From NCBI GenBank assembly GCA_914767885.1, contig CAJZBQ010000058.1, positions 693,501-757,500 on the forward strand: 64,000 bases of DNA, written 5' to 3'. The notes below the pieces were generated by a model. The model was not told the DNA's origin and searched no databases. It saw nothing but the letters and a program-made list of their open reading frames with translations. Positions 32,192 through 41,900 of the stretch are shown here, in pieces. Position 1 is the stretch's first letter; each line of letters begins with the position of its first letter. Source of the DNA: Blepharisma stoltei. Lineage: Eukaryota > Ciliophora > Heterotrichea > Heterotrichida > Blepharismidae. Position numbers and translations under genes: made by a program.

Positions 32192-33144
32192 ATTTAATTA
32201 TTCAAATTTCGCAGAGATAAAATAATTTGTGTAAATGACTGAACAGAGAGGTAATGAATTCTCATAATTTTATTATCAGTGGATTGCTCTTTCATTTTGA
32301 GGATTGCCAAAGAAGGAAATTTGATATTTTTGCTAGGAATGTATAAATAATATCAAATTGCCTGCTATCAAACAGCGGTAGATTCTCCAAATAACTATCA
32401 GACGAGAGCAGAATTTCAAATTGAAAATTTTGGCTTCGATTTTACAAAAACTCAACTTACTCCCCCCCCCCCTCCGTGAGTGAACAAAAAAATTTTGTTC
32501 ACTCACGGGAGGGGTTAATTTTTTTTTTTTAAAAAAATTTATATATAAATTTTCTAAAAAATATTTTTTTTCGAAATTTAAAAAAATCCTAATTCGCAAA
32601 AATTGGAAAGCAAATATTAATTTAATATATAAAATTTATGTTTTAAAAAGCAATTCGTTTAAAATTAAACAGAATTAGCTCTAGATTTCATTATACTAAT
32701 TATCATTTATATATCAATTTTTTTTTTCCATAAAAAATTTTTGTATTAAAAATATTTTTGTTCACTCACGGAGGGTGGGTTTTTGTGCAAAAAATAGGGA
32801 TTTTTCTAATGGTTTTGTTCACTCACGGAGGGGGGGGGAGTTAGTAATTTCATTGGTCCGAACAAAAATTTTAAAACGAACCATTATAATATGTCATTAG
32901 TCAAAATCTTATTTGTAAATATCATAATTCCGGTAACTCATAATTAAGAGTTGGGCAAATAAATGTTGCGTTTAGGCAAATCCAATTAAACTTGCTCATT
33001 GATGATATCGAAATTATCAATATTTATTCTTCTGTATGTGGGTGTGCACTATTAATTTTTCTGTTTAATTGTTTTTTATGAATAGAATTTAATATTAATC
33101 AGTACCTTTATAAATAAAATCCTTATGGTTAACCTATCCTCTCT
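32192..33144. other. Intergenic, contains a MITE
   Basis: 5' flank of succinyl-CoA ligase and 3' flank of the GCN5-like gene. Apart from the MITE at 32457 only AT-rich sequence is seen. Confidence 0.6.
32457..32843 (+). mobile_element. TNA-MITE, family 1
   Basis: TTA/TTA repeats, 384 bp, very close to the 31027 copy, with an intact left hairpin and both right-hand GTTCACTCACGGAGG words. Probably a recent insertion, in non-coding DNA. Confidence 0.95.
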
Positions 33145-34164
33145 TTATTGGGATGATTCTTTTAGCTGTTCTAAAAATGGTTTGATGATCCCTTCCAACT
33201 TATCAGCCATCTTATAATAAACTGTGTCTTTTTTGTTATAATTTCTGCAATTCTTGAACATCTTTTCCACATCTTCCACAAACTTTGCTACATCATAATG
33301 TCCCCTGTCGACGTTTTCTTTCATCGTTTTCAAATCCATTGGTTCTTTAATGATTTCATAATAATCAGGAGCTACATCACTCCCTACAGGCTCCCTAAAG
33401 GGCCAAGAAGAGTTATCAGCTAGCATTTGATCAATAATAAAATGAAAGCAGCTTGCTTTGGCGTCTTTTTCTTCTTCCTGATAAGAAACTTCTTGATTCG
33501 GGTCATAGTTGACTTCTTTTAGTCCAGGGACTTCTTCATAAGTGCAACTTCCATTGTCAATTAAGCTTTGGCATGGCTCTCTTACAACCTGGTATAATGA
33601 AATTTTTGCAATTTGTTCTTTTACATATTCCAGCTGCTCTCTAATATCATGATTTATTATTGTATAGTCGATATCTACATCTAGTTTGCAAACCATAAGT
33701 GTCCCTCCGTCATAATCTTTTATGTATCCTTTTCATATAGATTCTGGCAAAACTGGCTCTACTTCAGTCGTGAAGCCTTGCTTTTTGAAATATCCCAGAG
33801 CAAAATTGTCAGCATAAGTTAAAAAGTATCTGATCCCTTCTTTCATTACGTAATTTTTCAGGTTATTCATAAGCTGCGTTCCATATCCTTTTACTTGTTC
33901 AGAAAAAGTTACTGCGAGAAAGGCGATTTCAGAGAAAACTTGCCTTTCAAAATATCTGAAACAAACCCCGCCAATAATCAGATCACCCTTAAAAGCGACC
34001 ATGCTTTTATGATTCCTATCAAGAACAAGCCTTACAATGTATTCGCCAGGCATTTTAGGTAGCTGCTTTCTGAAAATGTTTTTGAGCTTAATAAGTGAAA
34101 TGAGATGCTCTGGAACACCATCATTTGTGATGATTTTGTAGTGAAGAGGCTGGTCTGCTTCCAT
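33145..34164 (-). CDS. GCN5/PCAF-type histone acetyltransferase with bromodomain
   Basis: 339 aa, ATG 34162-34164 to TAA 33145, one TGA-Trp at 33733. The N-terminal acetyltransferase domain (residues about 5-140) has the GCN5 sequence: IVRLVLDRNHKSMVAFKG, then FSEIAFLAV (catalytic Glu region) and the acetyl-CoA loop QVKGYGTQLMN, with YFLTYADNFALGYFKKQGF. The C-terminal bromodomain (about 235-335) shows WPFREPV, PDYYEIIKEPMDLKTM and FKNCRNYN. It acetylates histone H3 tails as the catalytic subunit of SAGA-like complexes. It is short, starting almost directly at the catalytic domain without the long PCAF-type N-terminus. The retroposon at 34166-34774 sits immediately upstream of the start codon. 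Confidence 0.95.
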
Positions 34165-34165
34165 T

Positions 34166-34774
34166 TAGATTATAAATTTCTTGATCTTAATCTTAAATTA
34201 CATTAATGAGGCGACTGCCGTGCTGTTTACGCAGACACCAAGGACCTCGATGTGAGGTTCACCTGCTTTGCGCCTTGTGCCCAAAAAGCCATAAAGACTT
34301 GCCAAAGGGGAAACACGTCTACTCCTTCCCGCAGCGTGCTGCGGCTTAAGTCTTGAGTGGGCAGGCTATGGAATCCTGCGGCTGCTGCTTGAGTTACGAG
34401 AGTTGGCTTTCCGAAATTCCAAAAAATGGAATTTCTGGTCACCTTTCGGCAAAAAATGGAAATTCCAAGTCCTGGGACGTAACGCCCAGTTTCACGCTAG
34501 GTAGTTGCCCGAATGGTCTAGGCATTGCCTGTAGACTCTGCTGGGCTTACCCTTTCCAAACTTGGACACCCTTTCCTCTCTGGGAGAAAATCCATCCTAG
34601 TCGTTGGGCATGGGCCAGGCTCTGCTCTGCAGAATTGCTTACCATGGCATTGTTGCCCCATTTCTGGAATGGCAAAACCTTGCCGGATATAATTAAAATA
34701 TGAGTCGAGTATGTATGGCCGCGAGGCCATACCCAGACGAAGACGCCACATTTTAATTATAGATTATAAATTTC
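34166..34774 (-). mobile_element. SINE-like retroposon (E family) upstream of GCN5
   Basis: Insert 34181-34759 between perfect copies of TAGATTATAAATTTC, just 5' of the GCN5 ATG. Minus-strand head TAAAATGTGGCGTCTTCG; shares the GCCCAGTTTCACGCTAGG core and CCGGCAAGGTTTTGCC with other E copies. The 15-bp duplication also explains the repeated sequence flanking it. Confidence 0.9.
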
Positions 34775-34782
34775 AGTAAATC

Positions 34783-35751
34783 TTAATTAAAATTATAAAA
34801 TATCTTTAAAGTCCCTTGAGAACTGATTGTAAAAATCACTTCTTTGACTTCGTTTAGTTTAAATTTTGAGTTTGCTAATGATACAACTCTTTTAGGAGAG
34901 AACATTGAGAACTCCGCTACTTTTTGGCTTCTTGGTCCGAAAGCTTCAAAATTATTGTTTTTTTCTGGGTCTTTTTCAGAGTTCTCACCAAGAGTTTTCC
35001 ATATGAAAAATTTCCCCTTTTCTGAGCCACATATAATGCGATCAAAATCTGAAGAAAAGCTGGCAGAAATTGGAAATTTGGAGTTTGAAGTTCCTTTATA
35101 TTTTTGGATTAAGTTGCTCGTTTTGTATTGGAAAAGTCTGAGTCTTGAGTCATTTGTGGTTATGAGAAGTAAATCATTATTAGTGAATTCAAGCCCTGTG
35201 ACTTTTTTGCCGAAACATTTGAAGCCAGAGCGATTTCGGGATTTCAGAATTGAATGGAAACGTAAGCGTAAATCGGAGTTTGGACTTTGATAAAGCATCA
35301 CTTTTCCATGGGATAGGCCAGCAACGAGAAAATCACCTAGTGGTGAATATTTAATTACATAAATATCGCTTGCAACCTTATAGTTGGCTTCGACCTGTCC
35401 GGATGTAATATTGAAAATTCTTATGATACGATCTTCAGCTGCAGTTGCAAAGTATCCTGAAATAGTTGGATGAAAACATACAGAATGAACAGGGCACGGA
35501 TGCTGATATGTAAAAATCGGATTTTCGCTTTTGTTCCATAATCTTACAGTGCAATCCAGTGAAGCTGATATTAAAAGGCCTGCTTGATTCCAGCTGAGAT
35601 CAGTCACTTTATCTGTGTGGTGAGTCAAAATCTGAGTTGGGGTTGATTTTAAAATCTCGCTTTCATTTATCATGAGATTTGTGTCATATATTGAAATGAT
35701 ACCAGAATTTCCAGTTACAGCTAGATGTTTTGAGCTTTCACTGAATTTCAT
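34783..35751 (-). CDS. WD40-repeat protein, WDR44-like
   Basis: About 322 aa from the first in-frame ATG (35749-35751) to TAA 34783; an upstream TAA with no ATG between leaves little room for a longer N-terminus unless an unseen intron exists. WD repeats are clear: HTDKVTDLSWNQAGLLISASLDCTVRLW, then HPTISGYFATAAEDRIIRIFN. The later GKKVTGLEF-TTNDSRLRLF-QKYKG-SFSSDFDRIICGSEKGKFFIW order is that of WDR44 (Rabphilin-11) proteins, which bind Rab11 on recycling endosomes. The long N-terminal region of animal WDR44 is absent, so the Rab11 link is only inferred. Confidence 0.75.
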   Translation of the reverse strand: MKFSESSKHLAVTGNSGIISIYDTNLMINESEILKSTPTQILTHHTDKVTDLSWNQAGLLISASLDCTVRLWNKSENPIFTYQHPCPVHSVCFHPTISGYFATAAEDRIIRIFNITSGQVEANYKVASDIYVIKYSPLGDFLVAGLSHGKVMLYQSPNSDLRLRFHSILKSRNRSGFKCFGKKVTGLEFTNNDLLLITTNDSRLRLFQYKTSNLIQKYKGTSNSKFPISASFSSDFDRIICGSEKGKFFIWKTLGENSEKDPEKNNNFEAFGPRSQKVAEFSMFSPKRVVSLANSKFKLNEVKEVIFTISSQGTLKIFYNFN

Positions 35752-35915
35752 AATCCAAGCCTCGTTTTTAGAGTTTCGCACTACATTTAACTCTTGCGCT
35801 AACCTCCCACTTATCGGTAAGGATTTATAAAAATTTTGTTGATATAAATTAAATTAAAATTACTATGAATAAAAATCAATAATAGCAAGAAAAGATTGAA
35901 GGAATTTTAATAATA

Positions 35916-36813
35916 CTACTTTAATAAAGCAATAATGAGTAAGTGTAAATTTGAAAAACTGATGTCTTCTATTATTTCTGATTTCAGTCTCAATGGGAAA
36001 TCATGGACATCAACTCCACTTTTAAGTGAAAAAGATTTTTGTATAATTAAATATGGCGTCTTCGTCTGGGCATGGCCTCCTGGCCATGCAGCCTCGACTC
36101 ATATTTAATTATATCCGGCAAGGTTTTGCCAGCTCAGAAAGGGACAGCAATGCTAGGTAAGCAATTCTGGTTGTGTTCAGAGCCTAGTCCAAGTTTATTT
36201 TCAGGTTGGGTTTTTTCCTCATGGGAAGGAAGGCATGTCAGTTGGAAAGGGGAAGCCCAGCAGATTCCTAAGGACCAATCGGGCAACTCCCTAGCGTGAA
36301 ACTGGGCGTTACGTCCCAGGCTGCATGTTTTTCCTTTTTGCCGAGAGCCGACCAGAAAATCCATTTTTTGGATTTTCGGAAAGGCAACCCATGTACAGAA
36401 GCAAGTAGCTCACTCATGAGCCGTCGAAGCCGGTGACATTTGCCCTAGGCGCATCTTGGTGATCGAGATGGGTTGGCCCAGCAACCTGTTGGCCCGGTGC
36501 GGCGAAAGGCGAGTGGCGGGCCTGGGATAGTCTACCCCGTAGTGGACGTTAAACGTTATAATTAATTAGAATTAGAAAAAGATTTTTGTACTGATCTGAT
36601 TGATGTACGATCAGAACTCAGACCAAGATTTTCATGCATTGATCCCGAGTCTCTATAGTCTGAAATTGACGTAATAGATTTTACGAAAGGGAATCTTATA
36701 GTTTCTCGAGGATAAGGGCCTATTGATGCCTTTTCTAATTCCAAGGGCGATTCAAAAGCATCAAAAAATTCTTCTTTTTCTCCTCCATCACAATGATCGT
36801 CTGATGCTATCAT
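35916..36813 (-). CDS. Small protein of unknown function, split by a retroposon
   Basis: 116 aa after removal of the 547-bp retroposon unit (36028-36590); ATG 36811-36813, TAG 35916. The N-terminal half is acidic (DDHCDGGEKEEFFDAFE), the middle is Ser/Arg-rich, and the restored C-terminus is hydrophobic (FSNLHLLIIALLK). In the germline the frame runs into the retroposon and stops after 83 residues. The family is not recognised. The restored frame agrees on both sides, but 33 added residues are modest evidence. Confidence 0.5.
36028..36590 (+). mobile_element. SINE-like retroposon (E family), 16-bp duplication
   Basis: Insert 36044-36574 flanked by GAAAAAGATTTTTGTA. Head ATATGGCGTCTTCGTCTGGG, inner CATGGCC/GGCCATG palindrome, CTAGCGTGAAACTGGGCG core, AATTAATTAGAATTAG tail. 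Confidence 0.9.
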
Positions 36814-37300
36814 AAACTTATGTGAGATTTATTTTAATGAAACTGTAAGAGTAGTGATAAATAATCAAATTTCTTAATAAGCAAACCTTTGCTTAATTAG
36901 CATATAAAAAATGAATTCATTTGCAATAAAGGCTCATTGGGGCATCATGCTGACCCTTTAATATCCTGAAAAAGGAATAATCTTCTTTTCTTTAGGGAAA
37001 GAGCTAAGGGTTAAATTCAAAGCATCAATCATTACAATTTTACCAAAACTCAAACAATATATAAGCATGATTTATTATATACATAAGATTGTAGGTGTGT
37101 TATAGGATAATAGATATCTATAGACTAGGAAGGAGTATTTGGCAGTTTAAGTGAATGTGAGAGCTTCTACTAACGATCAAGGAAGCTCCAAGATGTTTAG
37201 CTAGCTCAATTTCTATTGGATGTCTCTTTGATGATTGATTAGAAATATCCATTTATTATTAGAATAGGAAAACCAGGCCAATTTTTGATTCCATTTTAGC

Positions 37301-37844
37301 TTACTGGCCCCATCCTTGACCAAACGGCTCGCCATCGTTCGATCAAGGATGGGTTAAAAAAAAATTTTTGGGGAAAAAAAATTATATATATATATATATT
37401 ATTTTTATTTACTTTTAAATAAGAGGGTTAAGAGTATTCAATAATTATTTTACAGCAAAAAATTGAATTAATTTCATAGCAATATCAATTTTTAATATTT
37501 TGATTTTTGGGTTACCCCTTTAAACTGTATAAATTTTAGTTCCTTATTGAATTAAAAATTTAAATTTTAAAGAATCTCTATTTTTTAGATTATTGAGTTT
37601 TTAAGCCCAGGTTGATGACTAAAGCACTTCGGATGCTTGATTTCGTAGCTTTCTGTCATCTCAAAGCCTCTGACAACAACTTCATTAGGCACATCTTCCC
37701 AAGCTTTTGATAACTAATATGTTTTTATATATATGTAAAAATTTGAATGACATGAAAATCGTTCGATCAAGGATTGGGGTTAATTTTCCCAATTTTAGGA
37801 TTTTTTACAGTGAGTCGTTCGATCAAGGATGGGGGGGGGAGTTA
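37301..37844. mobile_element. TNA-MITE, family 2 (CATCCTTGATCGAAC type)
   Basis: TTA/TTA direct repeats, about 541 bp. Left end CCCCATCCTTGACC followed by the inverse word GTTCGATCAAGGATGGG; right part has two direct CGTTCGATCAAGGAT words, the last followed by GGGGGGGAG. The design is that of family 1 (terminal hairpin left, two direct copies right, poly-C/G edges, TTA duplication), but the repeated word and the body differ. Confidence 0.85.
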
Positions 37845-38188
37845 GGTATATGTAATAAATTCAAGCCAGACAAAATTAATAAACTGCACTTTTTAAAACT
37901 GGAAACAATATTTAATTTAGCTTTCGTTTAAGTTCCATAAGATATTATGCACAATAATTACTCATAAGCATAATAATTAGTTTTACAAATGTTGCACAAA
38001 TGTCGATCCATTATTAACTAAATAAAATAAGCGATTGAAAAGAAGAAAAAATATTATGCGAGTTTATGAATATCTCTCCATAGAATTGTATTTTAATTCC
38101 TAGCACTATCCATTATAATTTCAAGATAAATTATTTGAAAATCCTATTATTGTAAAAATATTGAAATAAAAATAATAAGCCGATCTTC

Positions 38189-38439
38189 TTACTCCATCCG
38201 TGAGCGTGAGCAACAAAAATTTTTGTTCGCTCACAGAGGGAGGTTAATTTTTTTTTAATATAAATATTATAGTAAAATTTTTTTTTCGAAGTTTAAATTA
38301 GGAAGAATTAGCTACAGATTTCATTATAATAATTATCACCGATATATAAAATTCTTTGTTCGCTCACGAATGGTGGGTTTTTTGGCAAAATAGGGATTTT
38401 TTCAATGGTTTTGTTGGTTCATGAAGAGGGTGGGAGTTA
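38189..38439 (+). mobile_element. TNA-MITE, family 1, shortened
   Basis: TTA/TTA repeats, 248 bp. Left hairpin on CTCCATCCGTGAGCG/CGCTCACAGAGGGAG; the body is shortened and retains GAATTAGCTACAGATTTCAT. Confidence 0.85.
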
Positions 38440-38515
38440 GTTTAATTGAAAATTTGTATATAAGTTACAAAAAAAATAAATGGCTTCTAGATATTTGTCC
38501 TAGCCCAGAATTCTC

Positions 38516-38747
38516 TAACCCCCTCTCTATGAGCGAAAAAAATAAATTTTGTTCATTCACGGAGGGTTAATTTTTTCGAGATTTAATTTGTAAAAATGGA
38601 AAGTATATTAATTTAATTTGTAAAATTTATGCTTTAAATTACAATTAAAATTAACCAGAATTAGCAAGAGATTTCATTATAGTATTTATCACTTATATAT
38701 CAAATTTTTTTTCATAAAAATCTTTTGTTCGCCAAGGAGAGGAGTAA
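38516..38747 (+). mobile_element. TNA-MITE, family 1, shortened
   Basis: TAA/TAA repeats, 229 bp. Left hairpin damaged (CTCTCTATGAGCG...GTTCATTCACGGAGG); body retained; right end reduced to GTTCGCCAAGGAG. Confidence 0.75.
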
Positions 38748-38909
38748 ACAAGAGAAAGCTCACTTACCCACAAAACATTTTAATCCACAAAATATTTTTA
38801 TATTACAATTTTCTCACATTTAATATAATTGAAGTCCCATTAAATCCCTAATTCTGTAATCGTTTTTATAAGACCATAATCAATACTGATTGAAATCCAT
38901 TTTGTGATA

Positions 38910-41900
38910 ATGAATAACTCTATTGAATTCCTATCAAGCGAATTTCAGCAAAAAAATCTATTGCTGCCCGCAGGCTCTGGAGACATTATTCTCTTCATTG
39001 CCAAGAGCTTATCGAAACTCTTCTCGATCTCACAAATTACATACAAAAATCTGGAGCAAAATCTGATAAAGTCGTGCAAAATCCTAACAAATGCTTCTTG
39101 AATTGAAGTCTTAATAAAAGACCAAAACAAGTTGCGAGTCTTAGGTGACAAACAGCAAAAAGAATTTTTTGAAATAAATTCAAACTCCTTGCCTGGGTTT
39201 GTTGCCGAAAATAAATTATTCCAAATTATAAATAACCCTCAATCTTCCCCTTTTTACTCAAGCTTTGGGGACAAGCTGCTTCCTTTCAGCAGAGAACATG
39301 AATGTTTCGCTGAGCCAAGTTCAGTCTGTGCAATCCCAGTCTTTTCTGGATCAGAAGAATTGATGGGTGTGGTAATACTCTATAACAAACTCAACCACAA
39401 AATGGAAAAGGCCCAATTTGTCCATAACGATGTACTTATTGTGCAATCAAGTGCATTGCTGCTATTTGAGCTTTTTAACTATTCAAAGTTTTTCAATAAG
39501 CTTCAGCAATCAAATACCCAGCTATTAACTCTCCCTCCCTCAGTGAGCGACAACAAAATTTTGTTTCTCCCTTGAAGGGGGTTAATTTTCACCTCAGAGG
39601 GAGGATGAAACGCACATGATCGAAGATTGCCCCCGATATGATGAAACCCCGAAAGGAGCTCACAGCCAGGCTAAAAAATCTAGTGCCAGCTTTCTGCGAC
39701 CTTAGGCTGGCGGATGTGACAATCTACAGCTATACCTTCGAGAGGCACATTTGTGAGAAAGCCGATGCGATGAATGCTTCTAAGATCGATCAGGCCATAA
39801 AGGCCTTTCATGAGAAGATCTTGGCATTGAGAGCCGAATGAGATGACCCCAATAGGACAGGGAAACGAGAGGTAATCACCCAAGCAAGCATTTTCCACTA
39901 TTTTGTCAGAGCTGTTTAGAAAGACCAAATCAAGAACCTCAACAGAGCACCATCTACACAGTCTTAAGTGGCATAAGCCACGCTGGGCCTTAGGCCTTAA
40001 AGTAAAAAATGGAAATGGAAATGGAAGGGGGTTAATTTTATTTTTTATTTCTAGTAAATTGCTTAATAATCTCAATTCGCAAATTAGAAAGCTAAAATTA
40101 ATTTAATTTGAAAAAAGCAAGCTGTTAAAATTAAACAGAATTAGCTGGACATTTCATTATAATAAGTATTTATACATCAAAAACTTTTATAAAAAGATTT
40201 TATAATAAAAAAATTCGCTCACGGAAGTGGGGATTTTTCCAATAGTTTGCTCACTCACTGAGGGGGAATAAGCAACGAAGAGGAAAATATGCAAATCAGC
40301 CAATTATCGAGCCAGCTAACAAGGAGAAAAAATCTACTTGCAAGGGCCAAAGAATTAATAAAAACAGAGAATGTCATCACTGATGAAATGATTAAGCTGC
40401 TATCTGATTGCATGAAGGCACAAGCGACAGTTTTGTATCTAAATGTGAGCCAAGAACTTGAACCTGTTTTTGTGTATGGGACTAATAATGAACAAGAACA
40501 AGTATCGATCATAAAATCACAGACATCAAAATTTGCAGGATTTACTGAGAAAAAAGTGCTGAACATTCCTGATTTGTCAGCAGACCCTTTGTGAGGAGAT
40601 CGTCCTCTACTTTTCCATTCCCTTTTATCATGCCCTATTCTTGACATAAATAAACAAACAATGGGCGTGATTGAATTCTTCAGAAATACTCCATTTACAG
40701 AGCTAGAAGAAAGATACGGAGAAAGCTTAATGAGAACCCTCAGAAAAATCCCTCACAGCAAATGAAATTTGATGTCTTCTCTTAATGAATGGTCCTCAAA
40801 TTCCTATAGGGATATCAACATCAAGGTGAAGTCACTATATTGTTTTTCACTGGATCCAGAACATCTTTACGATTATTCTCATCTCTTTGACCAAATCCGC
40901 AAAAGTTTCCGCAAGCTCATTTCTTATGACTCTTGCACAATTTATATTGCTGACCAAAAGAAAATGATTTTATGGACGAAAAAGTTTGGCAGCCCAGAAA
41001 CAGTGGTCGCTCCTATAATTATTGATTCCCTTATCGGCCACACATATTTTTCAAAGCGTGCTATTGTTTTGCCTGCAGAAGAGCCACTAGCGATTTCTGA
41101 TATGCAGGTCTACAAGCAAAAAAACGTTTTATGCTTCCCTATGCAAAGCAATTTAGTTGATTACCCAGTGATCGGGCTATTATTGTTTATAAGGTCAAAT
41201 CAAAACTTTCAGCAATCTGACATTGAGACTGTAAATCATTTCTCAGTTAGGCTTGCAAAGACTTTTGAAAATATATATGTAAATAGTTTTCATATAGATA
41301 GCATGAAACCTCTTGATCAGGACGAAAAATTCCAAATTATTGAGCAGTCTTCATCAGCAAGCTCAGAGACTAAGAGAATCAATATTTTGTCAAGTGCTCA
41401 TAGGTCTGGGAATGAAGACAGGGATATCACAACAATATGAAAAAGCAGTGTGGCGATTGATTTTCTTCTACAAGTAGATTTGATACCGAAGCAGAAGCTT
41501 GATAGGCTGGCCAAATTTAGGGCGATAATTGAGCAGTCAGGAAACCCTATTGTTGCATTTGCTAAAAATCTAGGAATAGTAATCCCTTGCCAACAGTCTG
41601 CATTTTTCTTGAAAGAAACTACAGATGACCAGCTGTTCAATATCACCAATGAAAGTCTTTACAAGTCTGCAGGGTTTATAAATATTTGTATAAGCAATAA
41701 TCAAACGATTGTACATAGAGAGGGCGCCTATAAGCATCCTCATTTTGACAGCCACATTGATAGTTTAGGGGCTATAGATTCAATAGAGAGCATTATGAGT
41801 ATCCCTATTTCCAATTTCTATGGAGGAGTAGATGGAGTTATCAGCTTTGTGAATTCTCCTGACAGATTCCCTGTTGAAGACATGTTTTTGGCTCAGTATA

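Larger units (their letters stand above)
36814..38909. other. Gene-free interval with three MITEs
   Basis: Divergent 5' flanks of the small gene and of the phosphodiesterase. It contains MITEs at 37301, 38189 and 38516 and a short AT-dinucleotide run at about 37383-37400 inside the first. No supported gene. Confidence 0.65.

Noticed and set aside
37383-37402. AT dinucleotide run as a regulatory or origin element
   Set aside because: A short microsatellite inside a MITE body; no other support.
39638-39841. 67-codon ORF in the nested retroposon
   Set aside because: Codon-like look, but no homology can be named and it lies in an element discarded from the gene.
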